From Solirubrobacter pauli (GTDB lineage Bacteria; Actinomycetota; Thermoleophilia; Solirubrobacterales; Solirubrobacteraceae): DNA of 64,000 nucleotides. The stretch covers positions 3,767,426 to 3,831,425 of the forward strand of contig NZ_RBIL01000001.1 of the NCBI RefSeq assembly GCF_003633755.1, in the 5' to 3' direction. Made by a program: the position numbers and the translations under genes. Below, in pieces: positions 59,473 through 64,000 of this stretch. Numbering within the stretch: position 1 is the first letter of the stretch; each line of letters starts with the position of its first letter. Below the pieces are notes generated by a model. The model ran no database searches. It saw only the letters and a list, made by a program, of their open reading frames with translations, and had not been told where the DNA came from.

Positions 59473-61755
59473 ATGCGTAGTGCCTTGGGGGCGTTGCTGA
59501 CCGCAACGGCCCTGTTGGTTGGATCTTCGACGGCGTTGGCGGCGCCACCGGCTGGGCCGGCCGATGAGGCGGCCACCCAGGTCAAGACGACCGCCGCGAC
59601 CGTCGCGCGGGCCAAGGAGATCGCCGCCGATCTCAAGACGGCCTCCGACGCGGCCGCAGCGGCCGCCGCCGCCGACCCGAGCAACGTCGACAAGCAGGCC
59701 GCCGCCGCCGCGGCCGCCGCCAAGTACGCGACCGCTCAGGCCGACGCCGACGCCGAGCAGAAGTCGCTGGACGGGGTCAACGGCGGCATCGCCGCCGAGC
59801 CCACGAACCCGACGCTGCCGGCCGACTTCAGCAACCCGGCCGAGGGCCAGGTCAAGTCGGACAACATCGAGTGGCTGTCGAACTCGCGCGGTCTGCCGAA
59901 CCAGTCGCAGAACCCGAACAACAAGAACGGCAACTACGCCGGCGCGACGTTCATGAAGTACGAGAACCTGGGCTACGACTTCCTGCTCGGCGACGGCACC
60001 GGTGGCCTGTCGATCTGGTCGCTCAAGAACCCGGAGAAGCCGCAGTTCGTCGGCGGCGTCGACTCCTACAAGCTCCGCCAGCCGGCGGACGCGCACGGCG
60101 CGGCCGACCCGGACCTCGTCCCCGGCTCCACCACCCGCGGCTTCTACGAGGGTGAGAACCCCACCGTCGACTCGCGCCGCAAGCTCGCCTTCCTGGCCCG
60201 CGACCCGCGCGCCTACGGCAGCGCCCACCCGAACGGCCGCACGGGCCTCTACATCATCGACGTCAGCAACCCGTGGAAGCCCGAGGTCGTCACCTACCAC
60301 TGGGTGCCGGCGGGCCACACGGCCACCTGCATCAACGACTGCCGCTACATCTGGAGCGTCGGCCCGGCCAACAACGGCTCGAAGGTCAACGGCCAGCCGC
60401 AGGACGTCGCGGGCGTGCTTCATCCCGAGTGGTCCGGCGTCCCCGCGTTCGTGACGGACGTGCGTGACGTCAAGCACCCGTACACGTACGCCAAGCCCGT
60501 GGACATGGGCCGCAACAACAACAAGACGGCCTACACCCACTCGGTCGACGTCGACCAGAACGGCCTCGCGTGGACGTCGGGCTTCGGCGGCATCCGCGGC
60601 TACTACACCAACGGCAAGCACAAGGACCCGACCACGGGCGTGGAGCGTCAGGCCACCGCGACCGACCCGGTCCCGTACGCCGGTGGCGGCGTGCCGACGC
60701 TCGAGACCCCGGAGCAGTACGCGCAGGTCTCGGTCGAGCACAACTCCTACCACCGCACGCAGGCGGCCTCGGACACGTCCCCGGCGACGATCACGACCGC
60801 CGCGGGCCGGACGATCAACAAGACCGACCTGCAGTACGTCACGCAGGAGAACACGGTCGGCTGCGACTCCACCTCCGGTGGCGGCGCGGGCCGCTTCGTG
60901 ACCACGAGCCTCGCCGGCTCCTACGACGGCAAGGCGTGGGACCCGTCGCTCGACGCCGCGGACCCGAACAAGCGCTACTTCATCGAGAAGCTCGACGACT
61001 ACACCCCGCGCGGCCTCCCGGGCGCGACGGGTGGCACCGGCGGCTGCTCGGCGCACTGGTTCACCGTCCAGGGCGACCTGGTGGCGATCGGCTTCTACGC
61101 CCAGGGCACGCGCATCCTCGACGTGTCCGACCCGACCGACATCAAGCAGGCGGGCTACTTCCGCGTGCCGGCCAACCAGGCGACGGGCCAGCTGGCTTCG
61201 AACACGTCGGCCGTGTACTGGCACAACGGCTACGTCTACGTGGCCGACTACACACGCGGCATCGACGTCCTGCGCTGGAAGGATCCGATCAAGGGCGAGG
61301 TCCAGCCGAAGGTGTGCTGGAACTCCTGCGACGACTCGCAGACGCCGGCCAAGGTCAAGACCAGCGTGGACACCACGGTGGGCAACGGCCCGGGTGGCTC
61401 GGTGCCGGCGACGCTGTCACTGACCCTGGGCGCTCCCGCCACGTTCCCGGCGTTCGTGCCGGGCGTCGGCGCGACGTACACGGCCAAGGCCGACGCGACC
61501 GTGATCTCCACGGCCGGCGACGCCACGCTCACGGTCGCGGACCCGAGCACGACCGCCAACGGCCACCTGGTCAACGGCGCGTTCTCGCTGCCGCAGCCGC
61601 TGCAGGGCCTGGGCGTCGTGAAGACGTACACCGGCCCGGTGTCGAACGACAAGCCGAACATCACGTTCACGCAGGCGATCGGCGCCAATGACGCGCTCCG
61701 CACGGGGACGTACAGCAAGACGCTGACGTTCACGTTGTCGACGACCAACCCGTAG
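59473..61755 (+). CDS. Secreted LVIVD-repeat beta-propeller protein
   Basis: 760 residues. Signal peptide (ALGALLTATALLVGSSTALA). Residues about 28-105 are an Ala-rich helix (AAAAAAADPSNVDKQAAAAA), likely a coiled coil. Then a propeller of LVIVD-type repeats, for example GLYIIDVSNPWKPEVVTYHW and TRILDVSDPTDIKQAGYFRV. The C-terminus is an Ig-like domain ending TGTYSKTLTFTLSTTNP, a form common in surface proteins. Probably cell-surface; no enzyme motif recognised. GGAGGGG precedes ATG 59473. Confidence 0.85.
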   Translation: MRSALGALLTATALLVGSSTALAAPPAGPADEAATQVKTTAATVARAKEIAADLKTASDAAAAAAAADPSNVDKQAAAAAAAAKYATAQADADAEQKSLDGVNGGIAAEPTNPTLPADFSNPAEGQVKSDNIEWLSNSRGLPNQSQNPNNKNGNYAGATFMKYENLGYDFLLGDGTGGLSIWSLKNPEKPQFVGGVDSYKLRQPADAHGAADPDLVPGSTTRGFYEGENPTVDSRRKLAFLARDPRAYGSAHPNGRTGLYIIDVSNPWKPEVVTYHWVPAGHTATCINDCRYIWSVGPANNGSKVNGQPQDVAGVLHPEWSGVPAFVTDVRDVKHPYTYAKPVDMGRNNNKTAYTHSVDVDQNGLAWTSGFGGIRGYYTNGKHKDPTTGVERQATATDPVPYAGGGVPTLETPEQYAQVSVEHNSYHRTQAASDTSPATITTAAGRTINKTDLQYVTQENTVGCDSTSGGGAGRFVTTSLAGSYDGKAWDPSLDAADPNKRYFIEKLDDYTPRGLPGATGGTGGCSAHWFTVQGDLVAIGFYAQGTRILDVSDPTDIKQAGYFRVPANQATGQLASNTSAVYWHNGYVYVADYTRGIDVLRWKDPIKGEVQPKVCWNSCDDSQTPAKVKTSVDTTVGNGPGGSVPATLSLTLGAPATFPAFVPGVGATYTAKADATVISTAGDATLTVADPSTTANGHLVNGAFSLPQPLQGLGVVKTYTGPVSNDKPNITFTQAIGANDALRTGTYSKTLTFTLSTTNP

Positions 61756-61765
61756 GTACCTTTGG

Positions 61766-61793
61766 TGCGGGCCGCCTTCACGGGCGGCCCGCA
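61766..61793 (+). terminator. Hairpin after the LVIVD gene
   Basis: TGCGGGCCGCC (61766-61776), loop TTCACG, GGCGGCCCGCA (61783-61793): perfect 11-bp stem, no T-run. Confidence 0.65.
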
Positions 61794-61821
61794 TCGCCGT
61801 GGAGGGCAAGGAGAAGTGATC

Positions 61822-62985
61822 GTGGTACGGAGGGGCGCCATCGCGCTCGCGCTGATGGCGACAGTCGTCGCGGGATGCGGCGACAAGAAGGACAAGCAGC
61901 AGCCGGCTGCGCTGAAGGGCACCGTGACGGTCGGGGTGCTCGCCCCCGCGTCCGGAGCGCTGCAGGCGCGTGGCGCCGACCTCACCGACGGCGCCAAGCT
62001 GGCCGTCGAGCAGCTCAACGCCAAGGGCGGCGTGCTCGGGCGCAAGGTCGAGCTCGAGCTCGTCGACGACGCGTGCGAGCCCTACATCGCGTACGAGGGC
62101 GCCAAGAGCTTCATGACCGCCGGCGCCGACGTCATCGGCGTGATCGGTGGCGCCTGCGACGAGGCGGCGGCGCGCGAGATCCCGACGCTCGACTCGACCG
62201 GGAAGCCGTTCCTGGTGACGTCCGCCACCGCCGACGAGCTCGTCGGCGCGGAGGCGCAGTCGACGTTCCTGATGAACGGCACCATCTACCAGCAGGCGCT
62301 GTCCTCGGTGTTCTGGATGAACTACGAGGAGGTCGAGCGGCTCGCGGTCGTCCAGGACGACTCCGCCGAGTCCAAGTCGATCGCCAAGCAGGCGATCGGG
62401 CTGCTCGAGGGCCAGCCCAAGCTCGTGTCGCTGCAGACGCTCGAGCCCAAGGGCCCCAAGGTCAGCACGCTGGCCAAGGCCGCGATCGCCGCCAAGCCCG
62501 ACCTCGTGCTCTGGACCGGCGGCGCCCAGCAGGGCGGCGAGCTGATCAAGGCGCTGCGCGCGGCCGGCTTCAAGGGCAAGTTCACCGCGACGGCGAAGTC
62601 CGAGGCACCGGCGTTCCTGAGCGCGGCCGGGGAGGCCGGCGAGGGCGCGGTCGTGATGGCCACCAGCTCGCCCCAGAACACGCCGACCGCGAAGCCGTTC
62701 CGCACGGCCTTCACGGCGAGGTTCAAGCGCGACCCGGGCTTCGACGCGCAACAGGCCTACGACTCGGTGCGCACGATCGCGCACGCCGCCAACAAGGCCA
62801 AGAGCCTCGACGGCCCGAAGATGGTGGCCAAGATGACCGAGCTGGATCCGCAGTTCGTCAACTCGCTCGGCGTGGTTCGCTTCGCCAGCGACCACACGTT
62901 GCTCTACGACAACCGCGTCATCCTGAAGGTGAAGGACGGGACGTTCACCTGGGACCGCTCGCTGCGCACAGACTCGCTGGGGTGA
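61822..62985 (+). CDS. ABC transporter substrate-binding lipoprotein, branched-chain amino acid type
   Basis: 387 residues. Lipobox VVAGCGDK. The Leu/Ile/Val-binding (periplasmic-binding fold I) domain opens VTVGVLAPASGALQARGADL and carries AVEQLNAKGGVLGRKVELEL, the family hallmark. VIGVIGGACDEAAAREIPTL lines the ligand pocket. No permease or ATPase genes follow in the window. GTG 61822 is eight bases after AAGGAG and is preferred over GTG 61816. Confidence 0.88.
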   Translation: MVRRGAIALALMATVVAGCGDKKDKQQPAALKGTVTVGVLAPASGALQARGADLTDGAKLAVEQLNAKGGVLGRKVELELVDDACEPYIAYEGAKSFMTAGADVIGVIGGACDEAAAREIPTLDSTGKPFLVTSATADELVGAEAQSTFLMNGTIYQQALSSVFWMNYEEVERLAVVQDDSAESKSIAKQAIGLLEGQPKLVSLQTLEPKGPKVSTLAKAAIAAKPDLVLWTGGAQQGGELIKALRAAGFKGKFTATAKSEAPAFLSAAGEAGEGAVVMATSSPQNTPTAKPFRTAFTARFKRDPGFDAQQAYDSVRTIAHAANKAKSLDGPKMVAKMTELDPQFVNSLGVVRFASDHTLLYDNRVILKVKDGTFTWDRSLRTDSLG

Positions 62986-63037
62986 AGGCTCGCGCCGGGA
63001 CGCGGGCCGACCTCGCGGTGGCCCACGGGGCGTCCAC

Positions 63038-63652
63038 TTGAGAACGCTCTCCGCGCTCGTCGCGGTCTTCCTGTCGTTGTGCGGTGGGGTCGCCTGGGCG
63101 GACGGGGATCCCGCCAGCGACGTGCTCGCCTCCGCGCGGGTGTTCTGGCCGTACAACCTCAAGGTCCCGGCCGAGAGCCGCGAGCAGCTCAACGCGACCG
63201 TGACCGCCGTCACCCGCAACGGGCTGCCCGTGCGGGTGGCGATGGTGCAGAGCGAGTTCGACCTCGGCTCGGTCGGCGTGCTCTTCGGGCACCCGCAGGA
63301 CTACTCGCAGTTCCTCGCCCAGGGCCTCGCGAACTTCAACCGCGACTGGGTGATCGTCGTGATGCCGAACGGCTACGGCGTCTACCACTGCGTGCCGATC
63401 CCCGAGGTCGGGTTCTGCGAGAAGGCGCTCCCGTCCGAGGCGGACCAGAAGCGCCTGCGGACGCTGGCTCCGGTCTCCAAGTCACGTCAGGACATGGCTG
63501 CGGCGGCCGAGCAGGCGGTGCGCACGTTCGCCGAGGGCCGCGGCGTGTCCGCGGCCAGCGGTGGCGTCGGCGTGGTCGCGCCGGTGGCGGGCGCCGTGGT
63601 CGGCATCCTGTTGGTCATGGTGCTCTTCGGGCGGCGACGCGTGGCGTCGTGA
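63038..63652 (+). CDS. Membrane-anchored TPM-like secreted protein
   Basis: 204 residues. The signal peptide ends VAWA. The domain resembles TPM_phosphatase-like proteins: AREQLNATVTAVTRN-type sequence (SREQLNATVTAVTRNGLPVR) and DWVIVVMPNGYGVYHC. The C-terminus is one helix (VAPVAGAVVGILLVMVLFG) and a basic end, so it is anchored. TTG 63038 is the start that keeps the signal peptide. Its two Cys (YHCVPIPEVGFCEK) likely pair. Confidence 0.65.
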   Translation: MRTLSALVAVFLSLCGGVAWADGDPASDVLASARVFWPYNLKVPAESREQLNATVTAVTRNGLPVRVAMVQSEFDLGSVGVLFGHPQDYSQFLAQGLANFNRDWVIVVMPNGYGVYHCVPIPEVGFCEKALPSEADQKRLRTLAPVSKSRQDMAAAAEQAVRTFAEGRGVSAASGGVGVVAPVAGAVVGILLVMVLFGRRRVAS

Positions 63653-64000
63653 AAGCGGTACGCGCGGTGATCGTCGTGGAGGCGCCGGGCCTCGAGGCCG
63701 AGCAGCTCTGGCACGACCCGTCCCGCTGGGCGTCCTGGATCGACGGCTTCGCGCACCTGGAGAAGCTCGAGGGCGAGTGGCCGGAGGTCGGCGCCCGGCG
63801 CGTGTACTCGACCCACGTCGCGGGGCAGGCGCTCGTGTCCGAGAAGGTCATGCGGCTCACCGCCGGGGACGGGATGACGCTGATCGTCGAGGACGAGCGC
63901 GTCACCGCCACGCAGGCGGTGCGGTTCGAGAGCGACGGCGTCCGCACGCGGATCACGGTCGAGGTCGAGGCGCAGCCGAAGGAGAAGATGCCGCCCGGGC
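63649..64000 (+). CDS. SRPBCC-family protein (3' end outside window)
   Basis: 117 residues visible from GTG 63649, which overlaps the previous stop (GTGA). EAPGLEAEQLWHDPSRWASW and LEKLEGEWPEVGARRVYSTH fit the polyketide cyclase/START-like fold, whose deep pocket binds lipids or aromatic compounds. The C-terminal helix is cut by the window edge. No partner enzyme can be seen. Confidence 0.75.
   Translation, partial: MKAVRAVIVVEAPGLEAEQLWHDPSRWASWIDGFAHLEKLEGEWPEVGARRVYSTHVAGQALVSEKVMRLTAGDGMTLIVEDERVTATQAVRFESDGVRTRITVEVEAQPKEKMPPG

Noticed and set aside
62982-63041. 19-codon frame between the binding-protein gene and the TPM-like gene
   Set aside because: Overlaps the previous stop as GTGA, but the peptide is short and polar with no feature, so I did not call it.

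Overview
The window is very GC-rich, gene-dense bacterial chromosome. A six-gene mce lipid-transport operon, a mIHF-like H2TH protein, PucR and GntR/TetR regulators, a Rv1264-like cyclase and frequent GTG/TTG starts point to an actinobacterium. Gene content and the many leaderless promoters would suit the deep-branching Thermoleophilia/Solirubrobacterales, but that placement is inference. I saw no rRNA, tRNA, CRISPR array, insertion sequence or phage gene. It reads as stable core and accessory chromosome.

Layout. 1-7.3 kb is a nitrogen block: type III glutamine synthetase (minus, cut by the window edge), a SpoIIE-type phosphatase sensor, then amt-glnK and a PucR-type regulator. The PII protein has Leu at position 51, where Tyr is usually modified. 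7.4-9.6 kb holds an RTX-repeat protein, a cold-shock protein, a lipoprotein and a GNAT acetyltransferase. 9.6-24.6 kb is one long lipid-import operon: two YrbE permeases, an MlaF-type ATPase, six Mce proteins, an MMPL/RND protein, a membrane-anchored redoxin-like protein and a B3/B4-like protein, nearly all overlapping by a few bases. 24.7-27.5 kb carries an aminotransferase, two small membrane proteins, a VOC protein and a mIHF-like protein.

27.8-31.1 kb is the most interesting region: a serine-palmitoyltransferase-like enzyme, divergent from a GNAT-fold acyltransferase, a eukaryote-like fatty acid 2-hydroxylase and a small membrane protein. Together they look like a sphingolipid (ceramide-type) pathway. 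31.1-34.8 kb holds an AlkA-type glycosylase and a thiamine-precursor ABC transporter under a clear TPP riboswitch. 34.9-36.9 kb has two tandem NTF2-like paralogues and a class III cyclase. 37-40 kb is a HAD phosphatase, a VWA protein and a MoxR ATPase. 40-41.7 kb is a TetR regulator, YceI and a flavin reductase with two TetR operators. 41.7-45.6 kb is a globin-coupled chemoreceptor and an ArsA-type ATPase operon.

45.6-49 kb has a secreted glucuronyl C5-epimerase-like protein, a lipoprotein and a Ca2+/H+ antiporter. 49.1-51.7 kb is a HAD hydrolase, class III aminotransferase and GntR operon with a perfect palindrome in its promoter. 51.6-55.6 kb contains a TetR/DUF4386 pair with nested operators, an acidic protein, an acyl-CoA dehydrogenase with its own operator and a dienelactone hydrolase. 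55.6-59.4 kb is a copper-handling operon (His-rich lipoprotein, YcnI, CopC-CopD-YtkA fusion, 31-residue membrane peptide). 59.5-64 kb has a secreted LVIVD-repeat protein, a branched-chain amino acid-type binding protein, a TPM-like membrane protein and an SRPBCC protein cut by the window edge.

A recurrent feature is a TANNNT hexamer ending 6-10 bases before an ATG or GTG, seen before about 18 genes. It implies that many mRNAs here are leaderless.
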